Source: Flavobacterium foetidum (GTDB taxonomy: Bacteria > Bacteroidota > Bacteroidia > Flavobacteriales > Flavobacteriaceae). Taken from it: 64,000 nucleotides of DNA. Each line of letters begins with the position of its first letter. Positions within the stretch are counted from its first letter, which is position 1. This document shows, in pieces, positions 23,318 through 33,390 of this stretch. The notes under the pieces are model-generated. The model made no database searches. It saw only the letters and a list, made by a program, of their open reading frames with translations, and had not been told where the DNA came from. The position numbers were made by a program, and so were the translations under genes. The DNA lies in contig NZ_SJTF01000012.1 of assembly GCF_004634245.1 (NCBI RefSeq), positions 62,001 to 126,000 of the forward strand, written 5' to 3'.

Positions 23318-26188
23318 ATGAATTTGAAAGAATCATATTTTTATATTACTTTTTTTACACTATTCACAATAACCTTTTTTGGACAGGTAAAAAATATAGG
23401 ACTTCCAGATGTAAGAAATTACAAACGAAATGAATATAAGGGTGGAACTCAGAACTGGAATATCGGACAAGACGAAAACGGAAATCTATACTTTGCAAAT
23501 AATAATGGATTACTACAGTTTGACGGCGCATCTTGGCGAAAATTTCCCCTTCCAAATCGCACCTCTGTACGATGTTTAAAAATCGACCAATCGGGAAAGA
23601 TTTTTGTTGGTGGTTATAATGAATTCGGCTACTTTGAACCTAATGAAAAAGGAAGGCTGACTTATACGTCTCTTTCCAAATATGTTGATAAGAATAAGAT
23701 CAAAATCATTGATTTTGTATGGAAAATCCATTCCGTAAACAATCAGGTTATTTTTCAGTCTTTTGCAAGAGCCTACATCTTCAAAAACGGCAGACTTTCT
23801 ATTTTGAAAGCTCCAAAACGTTTTCAGTTTTCGTTTACCGTAAACAATAAGATTTACTTTCAGGATATCGAAAAAGGAATCTTAGAATATCGTAACGGGA
23901 AATTATACTCACTTCCCAATACAACTCCCCTAAACAATACTGAAATCTGGGGAATGTATGCTTTAGCTCCAAACAAAACTTTAGTTATTACGCTAGAAAA
24001 AGGTTTGTTTATTTATGAGGACAATACCTTGAAACCTTGGCACACGGAAGCTAATACTTTTGTCAAAAAAAACAATTCGCTTGGAGGCGTGACCATCAAC
24101 CATAAGTTCATCGCACTAAATTCGGTTTTAGACGGCGTTATCATTTGTGATTTTAACGGAAAAATAATCCAGCATATAAATCGCAAAAAAGGACTCCAGA
24201 ACAATACCGTTTTGACTTCTTTTATTGACAATAAAAACAATCTCTGGCTTGGCTTAGACAACGGAATTGCCTATGTAAACGAAAGCTCGCCCTTTACTTA
24301 TTTTGGCTTTAGCTACAATCTAAGCACCGTGTATGCTTCTGTAGTCTATCAAGGAAATCTCTATGTAGCTACCAATCAAGGTGTTTTTTATCACGCATGG
24401 AACAATAACTTTAAAGAAGATGTCTTTAAACTTGTCGAAGGAACAACGGCTCAATCGTGGAATGTGCAGATAATCGGAAACGAATTAGTCTGTTCTAACA
24501 ACCGAGGCGCCTTGGTAATAAACGGCGGAAATGTTACCCGAATCATTGATTCAAAAGGGTATTTTGGGTTTAAAAAAGTGCCGAATCATCCCGATTATTT
24601 TATTGGCTCTAACTATGATGGGTTTGCCATATTTCAAAAAACAGCAAATGGCCTTATTTTTAAGAACCAAGTTGCGGGTTTTGACAAGTCGTCTAATAGT
24701 TTTGAACTTGACAACACTTATTTATGGCTTAAAAAAGACGAATCGATTTATAGAATGACAATGAGCGATGATTTGAGCCATTTTTCGTCTATTAAGAAAA
24801 TCGACCAGCTCAGTTCAAAATTTAAGTCAATAGGAAGCTTGCAGAAAATTGGAGGCAGAATCTATTTTCAGAGCCATAATCATTTTTATAAATATTCTGA
24901 CGAACAGGATTTATTTTATGAAGACAAAAAAGTTAGTTCGCTTTTTAAAAACATTCCTGTCATAAATGCATTATATGAAGATTCTCACTCTAATCTTTGG
25001 TATGCTTATGATGAATCTGTCGGAGTTTTAATGAAAAAAGGCAATAAGTACGTAAATATAGTTGCTCCATTCTCAAGCCTTACCGGAAATCTAGTTAGCA
25101 ACTATCTTTCTGTAAACACAATCGATCCAAAAAATATTTTTATTGGACTAACAGACGGTCTTGCCCATTACGATTCGGCTGTAGAAAACAACTTTGTTGC
25201 CAAACCTAAAGCATTTATACGCAGCTTTTCTTTCCCTGGGGACACTATAATTCTAGGCAATAATAAAAATAAGACCGAAAAAATCCGTATTAAATATTCG
25301 GCAAATCAGGTGCGATTTGCTTTCTCATCGCCAACTTACGAAAATCTCGAAAATGTCGAATTCTCTTATCAGCTAGAACCCTTTGATGACAAATGGAGCA
25401 ATTGGTCGACCATTTCGTTTAAAGAGTACACAAATCTTCGAGAAGGAGATTACACAATGAAGGTTAAGGTAAGAAACAGCTACGGAATTCAGTCTGAGCC
25501 CTCAACTTTAGCCTTCACGATTTCTCCCCCATGGTACCGTCATTTTCTAGCTTTCATTGGTTATTTTGTTTTGATAATCATTGCGATTTACGTCATTTCA
25601 AACCGCATTAAAATGAAAATCAGAAAAAACAAATATTACGAAACCATCGAACAAAGAAGGCTTTATCTGGAAAAAGAATCCAAAATCAGACAAGAGCAAT
25701 ATGATTTAGAAAAAGAAATCGAAAAGCTAAAAAACGACAAGTTGCAGATCAAGATCCTTGCTAAAGACAAGGAGCTGGTTAATAATTCGCTACAGGTGGT
25801 CAAAAAGAACAAAATCCTTAATGGCATCATCCACAAGCTAAAAGAAATTGATGTAGACGCTCTTGATGATTCGACGAAATTTCAGGTAAGCAAATTGAAC
25901 AAAAGCATCGTAAAAGAAGTCAACACAGATAAAAGTTGGAAAGATCTGGAAAAACACATTAAAAATGTGCATTTTGAATTCCTGAAACGATTAAAAGAAA
26001 AATATCCGACTATTTCTCCTCGCGAACTTGACCTATCGACTTATTTGCTTATGAATATGTCTACAAAAGAAATTGCAGAAATTATGAATATCTCAACCGG
26101 CGGTGTCGAATTGGCTCGTTACAGACTTCGCAAAAAATTAGGCCTAAACAAAAAAGAAAACCTAATCGGATTTTTGATGAGTATTTAA
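23318..26188 (+). CDS. Membrane-tethered propeller/Y_Y_Y sensor with LuxR-type HTH, PUL regulator
   Basis: A 956-residue one-protein sensor and transcription factor. A signal or first membrane segment (about 5-22) is followed by a large periplasmic region with Reg_prop-type beta-propeller repeats (IGQDENGNLYFANNNGLLQFDG, split over about 45-650). Then come a Y_Y_Y immunoglobulin-like domain (about 660-735; FSYQLEPFDDKWSNWS), a transmembrane helix (about 744-764), a coiled coil (about 775-840) and a C-terminal LuxR-like HTH (about 890-950; LSTYLLMNMSTKEIAEIMNI). It resembles hybrid two-component PUL sensors but has no kinase or receiver domain. It is divergent from susC and probably activates the operon when periplasmic oligosaccharides bind. 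Confidence 0.88.
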   Translation: MNLKESYFYITFFTLFTITFFGQVKNIGLPDVRNYKRNEYKGGTQNWNIGQDENGNLYFANNNGLLQFDGASWRKFPLPNRTSVRCLKIDQSGKIFVGGYNEFGYFEPNEKGRLTYTSLSKYVDKNKIKIIDFVWKIHSVNNQVIFQSFARAYIFKNGRLSILKAPKRFQFSFTVNNKIYFQDIEKGILEYRNGKLYSLPNTTPLNNTEIWGMYALAPNKTLVITLEKGLFIYEDNTLKPWHTEANTFVKKNNSLGGVTINHKFIALNSVLDGVIICDFNGKIIQHINRKKGLQNNTVLTSFIDNKNNLWLGLDNGIAYVNESSPFTYFGFSYNLSTVYASVVYQGNLYVATNQGVFYHAWNNNFKEDVFKLVEGTTAQSWNVQIIGNELVCSNNRGALVINGGNVTRIIDSKGYFGFKKVPNHPDYFIGSNYDGFAIFQKTANGLIFKNQVAGFDKSSNSFELDNTYLWLKKDESIYRMTMSDDLSHFSSIKKIDQLSSKFKSIGSLQKIGGRIYFQSHNHFYKYSDEQDLFYEDKKVSSLFKNIPVINALYEDSHSNLWYAYDESVGVLMKKGNKYVNIVAPFSSLTGNLVSNYLSVNTIDPKNIFIGLTDGLAHYDSAVENNFVAKPKAFIRSFSFPGDTIILGNNKNKTEKIRIKYSANQVRFAFSSPTYENLENVEFSYQLEPFDDKWSNWSTISFKEYTNLREGDYTMKVKVRNSYGIQSEPSTLAFTISPPWYRHFLAFIGYFVLIIIAIYVISNRIKMKIRKNKYYETIEQRRLYLEKESKIRQEQYDLEKEIEKLKNDKLQIKILAKDKELVNNSLQVVKKNKILNGIIHKLKEIDVDALDDSTKFQVSKLNKSIVKEVNTDKSWKDLEKHIKNVHFEFLKRLKEKYPTISPRELDLSTYLLMNMSTKEIAEIMNISTGGVELARYRLRKKLGLNKKENLIGFLMSI

Positions 26189-26195
26189 AAGAAAA

Positions 26196-26223
26196 CAAAG
26201 CCATTCTGTCGAGAATGGCTTTG
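26196..26223. terminator. Bidirectional terminator between the regulator gene and murF
   Basis: CAAAGCCATTCT (26196-26207) pairs perfectly with AGAATGGCTTTG (26212-26223). It lies in the 38-bp gap between the convergent regulator and murF genes. Flanking A and T tracts are short. Confidence 0.75.
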
Positions 26224-26226
26224 CGT

Positions 26227-27513
26227 TTAAAAAATATATTCTAATGTACGTTCCAGCGCCATACCTCGCGACCCCTTAATCAAAATGGTATTGTGATGAA
26301 ACTGATGTGTTTTAATATGATCTGCGAAGGAATCAAAGGTTTCAAAAAAGAACACTTGATTGCTTTCTGTTTTGTTTTCATAGAAAAATTTCCCAATCAA
26401 ATAACAAACCGAATCGGTCTGTTCTTGTAATGAATCTACGATAATTTTATGTTCTGAAGCGCTTTCGTCGCCCAATTCAAACATATCACCCAAAATCATG
26501 ATTTTATTCGGACTTCCTAATTGCAAAAAGTTAGCAATTGCTACGGCCATACTGCTTGGATTTGCATTATAAGCATCAAGAATAATCTCATTTGATCCTT
26601 TTTTGATCATTTGAGACCTGTTGTTGGCCGGAATATAGTTTTCAACCGCACTTTTAATAGCATCTTGAGCCACTTCAAAATACAAACCTATTGCGGCTGC
26701 GGCATTGATGTTATTGGCATTATAAAGTCCGATTAAATGAGATTGTATACTAAAATCGATATAACTAACAGCTACAAACGGATTTGCTTGAACATCCTGA
26801 ATATTTAAATCTGCCTTTTCATTTTTAAGTCCAAAAGTAAACGCTTTAATATCTTTCGATTTTTCGACCTGAATTGCATCGTCCAGATTTACAAAAACGG
26901 TCTTGTTGTTTGCTCTCAAAAAATGATACATCTCGCTTTTTCCTGCAATTACACCCTCTACACCCCCAAATCCTTCCAGATGTGCTTTTCCGAAATTGGT
27001 TATATAACCAAAATCAGGTTGGGCGATATTGCACAAAAATTCAATTTCTTTCTGATGGTTGGCTCCCATCTCTACAATTCCGATTTGGGTTTCTTTGGTA
27101 AACGACAACAAAGTCAACGGAACTCCGATATGATTATTTAGATTTCCGACAGTAGCCTTTGTATTGTATTTTTTAGACAGAACCGCATTTATAAGTTCTT
27201 TTGTTGTAGTTTTTCCATTGCTCCCTGTTAAAGCGACAATTGGCAATGCGAGATACGAACGATGAAATTTTGCAAGTTCCTGAAGCGTTTCTAAACTATT
27301 CTGAACCAAAATAGTTCTCTCGTCTATATAATAGTTCTCGTTATCGATAACCACAAACAAAGCCCCTAGGTCCAAAGCTTCTTTTGCGAAAGTATTAGCA
27401 TCAAAATTCTCGCCTTTTATAGCAAAAAACATAGAATCTTTTTCAATTTTTCTCGTATCAATTGAAAGCGATTTACATTGTAAAAACAGTTTATGAATCT
27501 CTTGAATATTCAT
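26227..27513 (-). CDS. murF: UDP-N-acetylmuramoyl-tripeptide--D-alanyl-D-alanine ligase MurF
   Basis: A 428-residue cytosolic Mur ligase that adds D-Ala-D-Ala to the UDP-MurNAc-tripeptide in peptidoglycan synthesis. The ATP-binding P-loop is TGSNGKTTTKE at 96-106. Further ligase motifs are VEMGANHQKEIEFL (about 145-160) and ILDAYNANPSSM (about 300-312), the latter typical of MurF. The C-terminal domain contains ILGDMFELG and LIKGSRGMALE. The short N-terminal domain (SIDTRKIEKDSMFFAIKGENFDA) binds the UDP-sugar. Length is usual. It stands alone, not in the main mur cluster, next to gldJ. Confidence 0.95.
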   Translation of the reverse strand: MNIQEIHKLFLQCKSLSIDTRKIEKDSMFFAIKGENFDANTFAKEALDLGALFVVIDNENYYIDERTILVQNSLETLQELAKFHRSYLALPIVALTGSNGKTTTKELINAVLSKKYNTKATVGNLNNHIGVPLTLLSFTKETQIGIVEMGANHQKEIEFLCNIAQPDFGYITNFGKAHLEGFGGVEGVIAGKSEMYHFLRANNKTVFVNLDDAIQVEKSKDIKAFTFGLKNEKADLNIQDVQANPFVAVSYIDFSIQSHLIGLYNANNINAAAAIGLYFEVAQDAIKSAVENYIPANNRSQMIKKGSNEIILDAYNANPSSMAVAIANFLQLGSPNKIMILGDMFELGDESASEHKIIVDSLQEQTDSVCYLIGKFFYENKTESNQVFFFETFDSFADHIKTHQFHHNTILIKGSRGMALERTLEYIF

Positions 27514-27555
27514 TTTAATCTTTTTTGTTCATTTTATAAAATTAGAAAAAAACAA

Positions 27556-27607
27556 TAAAAAAATTCCAAATTCCGAACTGAATATTCAGTGTTGGAATTT
27601 GGAATTT
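27556..27607 (-). terminator. Terminator of gldJ
   Basis: AAATTCCAAATTCC (27561-27574) pairs with GGAATTTGGAATTT (27594-27607), with an extra inner palindrome (CTGAATATTCAG). On the - strand it is followed by a T run. It separates gldJ from murF. Confidence 0.75.
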
Positions 27608-27629
27608 TATATGTTTAGAATTCTAAATC

Positions 27630-29306
27630 TTAATTCCTTGGTGATTTTCTTCTTTCAGTTTTAGAACCTACTCTAGACATAGCACATCTAAATCCTAAAT
27701 AGTCGGTTGCCATATCCTGAGGGAAGTATCTTCTTTGAGCAGGGTCTAACCAGTAAGCTCTGTCTCTCCAAGATCCACCTTTGTAAACTCTTACATTATC
27801 ATCAATCAATGTAGTACGTTTGCTTGAGTTGTCATACTTTCTAACCATCTGACCTAAACTATCCACAGTTACATTGTGTTTAGGAGAGTTGTACATTGCT
27901 TGATCCGCTTTTGGCCCAGACTCTGAATCTCCGAAGTCAAAATATCTAGAAGATTGTTTATCACCATCTCTATAGTTGATATTGTCGCTTTGGCTGAAGT
28001 TTTGTCTTAGGTAAGTTTCATTTTCATCAACTGGCACCTGAGCAATTTCTCCCGGTAGATTTGTAGCAACTTTTTTACCGTTACTTAAAGTTTTGTACTT
28101 TATGTTATCTTTATTGATGATTTCAAGTTTACCGTCTTTACCAATTTTGTTTTTAGCGTATTGGTTTCCTCTGAAATAGTTGAAATCGTTAGCTTCATTA
28201 TCAATAATAGGTCTGTAAACATCGGCAACCCATTCTGCTACGTTACCAGCCATATCGTATAATCCGAAGTCGTTTGGAGCATAGCTTTTTACAGCATTAG
28301 TAATATCTGCACCATCATCAGACCAACCTGCAATTCCACCGTAGTCACCGTTTCCTTGTTTAAAGTTAGCCAATTGGTCACCTCTATTTTTACGTTTTGA
28401 AGAACGTGTATAATCTCCAGACCAAGGGTATTTTTTTTGTCCTTTATAGATATTGTATTCTCTTTGTCCAACATCAGCTGCAGCGGCGTATTCCCATTCT
28501 GCTTCGGTAGGAAGTCTGTATTCTGGCAAGATAATACCTGAAGAACGTTGTGCATAAACATTTTTCTCTTCTGCACCTTCTTTAAGTCTTCTTCCTGTTG
28601 AGCTTTTCTTTAGAACTAATTCTTCGTTTCCACCATAAGTCGTAGATGGAGATGCAAGATAAGCCTCTGTATTGAATAAACTTTCAGCACTTACATCTTG
28701 TGTTTTAGCACCTTTTTTAATGTATCCGTTTTTCTCTAAAACTGCCTCATTTACACGGTCAGTTCTCCATTTGCTAAATTCAACAGCCTGAATCCAGTTT
28801 ACACCAACTACTGGATAATTAGCATAAGACGGGTGTCTTAAGTAGTTGTTTGTCATCGTTTCGTTGTATCCTAAACGATTTCTCCAAACCAAAGTATCAG
28901 GAGATGCTCCTTCGTAAATATTCTTGTAATTTTCTTCTGTTGGAGGGAAAACCTTTTTCAACCACTCTAGGTATTCTAAATACATACCATTAGTAACTTC
29001 GGTTTCATCCATATAGAATGATTGTACGTGTTGTTGAGTCGGAGTGTTATTCCAATCGTGCATAACATCATCCTGTACTTTACCCATTGTAAATGTACCT
29101 CCTTCAACAAAAACCAAACCAGGACCTGCCTGTTGTTTTTTACCTGCATTTCTAGCAGCAGTTCCATTCTGACTGTCTACATCCCAGCCAGTCGCTCGTG
29201 AAGCGTGAGAGGAACTCGATTTTTTGCTACAACTAGCCGTGCCCAACATCAATACTACTGACATCATTAACTGCAAGACTACAATTTTGTTTACTTTCAT
29301 ACTCAT
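27630..29306 (-). CDS. gldJ: Gliding motility lipoprotein GldJ
   Basis: A 558-residue lipoprotein (Cys in LMLGTASCSKKSSSS) of the gliding machinery, needed for type IX secretion and for movement along helical tracks in Flavobacterium. The body has the formylglycine-generating-enzyme/sulfatase-modifying fold: FVEGGTFTMGK near residue 70, YRLPTEAEWEYAAAA about 270, GLYDMAGNVAEWVADVYRP about 345 and the closing YKGGSWRDRAYW ... YLGFRCAM. The catalytic cysteines of true FGE enzymes are not apparent, so the fold is probably structural, as in GldK. It is divergent from porU, and this gene order is known from flavobacteria. A second ATG six bases downstream (29300) is an equal start candidate. Confidence 0.95.
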   Translation of the reverse strand: MSMKVNKIVVLQLMMSVVLMLGTASCSKKSSSSHASRATGWDVDSQNGTAARNAGKKQQAGPGLVFVEGGTFTMGKVQDDVMHDWNNTPTQQHVQSFYMDETEVTNGMYLEYLEWLKKVFPPTEENYKNIYEGASPDTLVWRNRLGYNETMTNNYLRHPSYANYPVVGVNWIQAVEFSKWRTDRVNEAVLEKNGYIKKGAKTQDVSAESLFNTEAYLASPSTTYGGNEELVLKKSSTGRRLKEGAEEKNVYAQRSSGIILPEYRLPTEAEWEYAAAADVGQREYNIYKGQKKYPWSGDYTRSSKRKNRGDQLANFKQGNGDYGGIAGWSDDGADITNAVKSYAPNDFGLYDMAGNVAEWVADVYRPIIDNEANDFNYFRGNQYAKNKIGKDGKLEIINKDNIKYKTLSNGKKVATNLPGEIAQVPVDENETYLRQNFSQSDNINYRDGDKQSSRYFDFGDSESGPKADQAMYNSPKHNVTVDSLGQMVRKYDNSSKRTTLIDDNVRVYKGGSWRDRAYWLDPAQRRYFPQDMATDYLGFRCAMSRVGSKTERRKSPRN

Positions 29307-29422
29307 TCTTAGGTGATAAATTTAGGTGCTGCAATATAATAATTAACATTTAATTAGCAACATCTGTTCTAATAATTTTATTTAGCTGTTTTTTACCAGA
29401 AAATAACCTATAGTTACGAACG

Positions 29423-29430
29423 CAAAAATA
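29423..29430 (-). promoter_or_regulatory. Predicted -7 element of gldJ
   Basis: TATTTTTG on the - strand is an exact TAnnTTTG match about 115 bases before the gldJ start. No convincing -33 TTG lies at the expected distance, so support is moderate. Confidence 0.4.
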
Positions 29431-29513
29431 TACTTTTTATTATTTACTATAACATGAAATAATATATTTTTACTAATCAAAATAATTTTAAATTAAACCC
29501 GTTTTTCTGACCT

Positions 29514-32500
29514 ATGAAACAAGCTCTATTTGTGTACCTTTTTCTGCTTCCTATCTTGTCGTTTTCCCAGATAAATGGGAGCTTCACGATAGATTGGAAA
29601 ACCAAAAAAGAGATGAGTTTCGGAGATTATAAAACGATTATTCCTTATTTCACCGGCAACAGTTTTCGATACGATTTTACCAAAAAAAGCATTTCGATCA
29701 TGCTCAATCTGAGTCAATCGAGCGCTGTAAACGGCGGCTCTGTGCAAATTTCTAACGTATTATACGAAACTGTTTCGGCGGCAGAATTGGGAGATTTAAA
29801 CCTTAACAGCCTTCCCGAAAAGCCAAATGAAACGCTAAAAAGTGTTCTTTCCAGAGACAGCAGGCAACTTTTTTTACTACTTTCTCCTATTATTAAAGAA
29901 GGAAACAGTTTTAAGCGAATCAAATCATTTTCATATCAAATAAGCGCTTCTTCAGCAAGAAGTTCGAATGCTACTGCTTTTCAAAAATCAGCTGCGGTTT
30001 ACAATTCGGTTCTTTCCTCGGGGGAATGGTACCGATTTTATGTCGAAAAATCGGGAGTATATAGAATTTCGAGATCTTTTCTACAAAGTCTCGGGTTTGA
30101 CCCCGCCAAAACCGACCCTAGAAGAATCAAAATCTACGGAAACGGCGGGAGAATGCTGCCACTTGCCAATAACATTTATTACCCAGAAGACCTTACCGAG
30201 AACGCCATTCAGGTTATAGGAGAAAACGACGGCATATTTAACAACGAGGATTATATACTTTTTTATGCTGAAGGGGTCGAAAATTGGAATTCAGAAAGCC
30301 AAACCAACCTTAACTTATACGACACAAAATCATATTATTACGTTACAACAGCCGGCGGTGACGGAAAAAGAATCGGAAACCTTGCGCAGCCGTCCGCAAA
30401 TGCCTCTCTAGAACTGAACACGTTTGATGACTATCAATTTCATGAAATCGACCTCACCAATATCGGGCATTTGGGAAGACAATGGCTTGGCGAATCTTTC
30501 GACATCAATCAAGAACAGGAGTTTACATTTAACTTTCCTAACATAGAAGCTTCAGTTCCTGTAAAAATTGAGCTCAATGCCGCTTCAGCCGCGTATACTC
30601 CTACTTCTTTTTCAGTAAGCTCAAATGGACAGAACATCGGAACCATTAATTTTAATTCGCTAGCTACCAATTCTGAGACAAAATACTACAACGGAAAACT
30701 GCCCTCTGGTACAACTTTTACAGGATCTGAATCTGTAAAAATCAAATTGACATACAATAATAATGGTGTACCGGGTTCTAAAGGCTATCTGGATTACATA
30801 AATCTAACTGCAAAAAGAAAACTGCTAGGCACAGGAAAGCAATTCAGATTTCAGTATGACGCCGCAGGTTCCTCTACAGGAATCGTAAATTACACTATCG
30901 GAAACTCAACTTCCATTTCGCAAGTATGGGATATTACAGACCTATATAATATAGTACGTATTGAAAATGTCAATCAAAATTCTTTCAGCTTTAAAGCAAC
31001 TTTGGGAGAAGTGCGAAAATACGTAGCTGTAGACCCCGCAGATTACTACACTCCTTTAAAAGACAATCAACCTAAAATCGCCAATCAGAACCTAAAAGGA
31101 ACACTTTTAAGAAATTCACAAAACAGCTTTCAGGATCTTGATTATGTCATCATCACGCCAAAATCATTAGCTTCTCAAGCTGAAAAACTGGCCACCTTTC
31201 ATCGCAATTCTTCAAACTTGAATACAAAGGTGATTACACTCGAAAATATCTATCAAGAGTTTTCTTCGGGCAAACAAGATATTGCCGCTATACGAAACTG
31301 CATTAGATATCTTTATCAAAACGCCTCTTCTAATGATAAAAGAATAAAATACGTTAATCTTTTTGGAGACGCATCATATGATTATAAGGACAGAATTTCA
31401 AACAACACGAATATTGTCCCGATTTATCACGCCTTAAACAGCACAACTTCTGGAGAGTCTTCTTTTGCTTCTGATGATTTCTACGGACTAATGGATGCTG
31501 ACGAAGGAAACGTAACATCATTCTTTGGCGGAATTGACATTGCTGTCGGACGAATGTTGGTTGCAGATAATTCACAGGCGGCCGAAATGATTAACAAGGT
31601 TTTGGAATACCACGATTCAAAATCATATGGGAACTGGAGAAATAATTTTGTTCTAATAAGTGACGACTCCGATCAGGCATCAGACGCATCTCTGCAGTCA
31701 AGGCAAAACAACTTGGCTGATGTCATTGCATCAGAAAAACCTTTTTTTAATATCGACAAGATTTTTTTGGACTCTTACACTCAAGAAGCTTCAGCTGGAG
31801 GATCACGTTACCCAAAGGCGAGGTCCGATTTTTTTGATGCTTTTGAAAAAGGCGCTTTGGTCTTTAATTATTTAGGACATGGCGGCGAAGACGGTCTCGC
31901 AAGCGAAAGAATTTGGGAAAAATCGGATGGACAGAATCTCAACAATCAATACAAATATCCTTTGTTTATAACCATTACCTGTGAGTTTTCTCGATTTGAC
32001 GACCCTACACGACCAACAGCAGGAGAATATACGTTTTGGAATCCAAAAGGCGGAGCAATTTCCATGTTAACCACAATAAGGTCTATCGGGCAATTTAATG
32101 CTGAAAACTTCAATGATAGCCTGAGCAGAAATCTCTTTTCATACGGATCGAATCAATATACAACTATCGCCGAGGCGCTGCGAATTTCGAAAAACGAAAA
32201 TCCAAGTTCGGCCAGCAATGTTGTTTTTTACATAGGAGACCCAGCCTTAATGCTTGCCATTCCGAAGCCAAGAATTAATCTGACCAAAGTAAATGACATT
32301 GAGGTTTCTCAATCTATCCCTGATTTTAAATCTTTAGCAAAAATCAAAATCACGGGCGAAATCACAGATGAGAACAACAGTGTTTTAAGCAATTATAACG
32401 GAGAACTCGCTGCGGCCATTTTCGACAAAATGATCACAACTTCAACCTTAAACAATGACGGCAACAGTCCGGTAATGCAGTTTAAAAACCTTGGCGAAAC

Positions 32501-33350
32501 TATTTTTAGAGGAAACGCCTCAGTAACCAACGGTCAGTTTGAATTTAGTTTTGTTGTTCCAAGAGACATCAGAATTCCTCTAGATAATGGAAGAATCAGC
32601 TTTTATTCCAAAAAAAATGAAACCCTTGAAAATCAATCGGGCTATAACACCAACATTAAAATTGGAGGAATTAACGAAAATGCACCTCAGGACAATATAA
32701 GTCCGAAAGTTAAGTTATATATGAATGATGAAACTTTTGTATCTGGTGGAATTACAAATGAATCGCCTTTTCTTTTAGCCTTTCTTGAAGATGAAAATGG
32801 GATAAATACAGCAAGTGGCATTGGGCATGACATTGTAGCGATTTTAGATGGAGATGTAAGCAATCCTTATATTTTGAATGATTATTATCAAACAAAATTA
32901 GACGATTACACCAACGGGAATTTACGTTTTCCGTTGCGTAATTTAGCTCCCGGACTGCATACAATAAGTTTTACCGCTTGGGACGTTTATAACAATCCTG
33001 TCACAAGCGAGATTCAGTTTACGGTGGTCGGAGACGAATCTTTAACATTGTCACATGTTCTTAATTATCCGAATCCCTTTTCGACTTATACAGAATTCTG
33101 GTTCTCGCACAACAGGCCTTACGAACCGCTGGACGTACAAGTTCAAGTAATGACGATTACAGGAAAAGTAGTCTGGACAAAAAACCAGACCGTTACCACC
33201 GAAGGCTTTTTATCTAGAGAAATTACGTGGGATGGCAGGGATGATTTTGGCGACAGAATCGGAAAAGGAGTTTATATTTATAAGCTTACCGTTAAATCGA
33301 ATTTAACAAATAAAAAAGCAGAAAAATACGAAAAGCTTGTCATTTTATAA
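29514..33350 (+). CDS. porU: Type IX secretion system sortase PorU
   Basis: A 1278-residue exported protein (MKQALFVYLFLLPILSFSQ signal) that removes the C-terminal signal of T9SS cargo at the cell surface and attaches it to lipid. The gingipain-like C25 peptidase domain (about 530-930) has the catalytic histidine in YLGHGGEDGL (His789) and cysteine in ITITCEFSRFDDP (Cys823). The long N-terminal beta-rich region (SGEWYRFYVEKSGVYRIS) and the C-terminal part with YPNPF and DFGDRIGKGVYIYKLTV, itself like a T9SS C-terminal domain, are as expected. It is followed after 40 bases by porV, its partner. Length and order match flavobacterial porU. Confidence 0.95.
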   Translation: MKQALFVYLFLLPILSFSQINGSFTIDWKTKKEMSFGDYKTIIPYFTGNSFRYDFTKKSISIMLNLSQSSAVNGGSVQISNVLYETVSAAELGDLNLNSLPEKPNETLKSVLSRDSRQLFLLLSPIIKEGNSFKRIKSFSYQISASSARSSNATAFQKSAAVYNSVLSSGEWYRFYVEKSGVYRISRSFLQSLGFDPAKTDPRRIKIYGNGGRMLPLANNIYYPEDLTENAIQVIGENDGIFNNEDYILFYAEGVENWNSESQTNLNLYDTKSYYYVTTAGGDGKRIGNLAQPSANASLELNTFDDYQFHEIDLTNIGHLGRQWLGESFDINQEQEFTFNFPNIEASVPVKIELNAASAAYTPTSFSVSSNGQNIGTINFNSLATNSETKYYNGKLPSGTTFTGSESVKIKLTYNNNGVPGSKGYLDYINLTAKRKLLGTGKQFRFQYDAAGSSTGIVNYTIGNSTSISQVWDITDLYNIVRIENVNQNSFSFKATLGEVRKYVAVDPADYYTPLKDNQPKIANQNLKGTLLRNSQNSFQDLDYVIITPKSLASQAEKLATFHRNSSNLNTKVITLENIYQEFSSGKQDIAAIRNCIRYLYQNASSNDKRIKYVNLFGDASYDYKDRISNNTNIVPIYHALNSTTSGESSFASDDFYGLMDADEGNVTSFFGGIDIAVGRMLVADNSQAAEMINKVLEYHDSKSYGNWRNNFVLISDDSDQASDASLQSRQNNLADVIASEKPFFNIDKIFLDSYTQEASAGGSRYPKARSDFFDAFEKGALVFNYLGHGGEDGLASERIWEKSDGQNLNNQYKYPLFITITCEFSRFDDPTRPTAGEYTFWNPKGGAISMLTTIRSIGQFNAENFNDSLSRNLFSYGSNQYTTIAEALRISKNENPSSASNVVFYIGDPALMLAIPKPRINLTKVNDIEVSQSIPDFKSLAKIKITGEITDENNSVLSNYNGELAAAIFDKMITTSTLNNDGNSPVMQFKNLGETIFRGNASVTNGQFEFSFVVPRDIRIPLDNGRISFYSKKNETLENQSGYNTNIKIGGINENAPQDNISPKVKLYMNDETFVSGGITNESPFLLAFLEDENGINTASGIGHDIVAILDGDVSNPYILNDYYQTKLDDYTNGNLRFPLRNLAPGLHTISFTAWDVYNNPVTSEIQFTVVGDESLTLSHVLNYPNPFSTYTEFWFSHNRPYEPLDVQVQVMTITGKVVWTKNQTVTTEGFLSREITWDGRDDFGDRIGKGVYIYKLTVKSNLTNKKAEKYEKLVIL

Positions 33351-33365
33351 TAATCTATATATTTG
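33337..33365 (+). promoter_or_regulatory. Predicted porV promoter
   Basis: TTG (33337-33339), 18 bp, then TATATTTG (33358-33365), exact to TAnnTTTG. The -33 box lies in the end of porU. This would allow porV to be made independently of porU. Confidence 0.55.
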
Positions 33366-33390
33366 CATCACCAACCCATTAGTCCCATAA

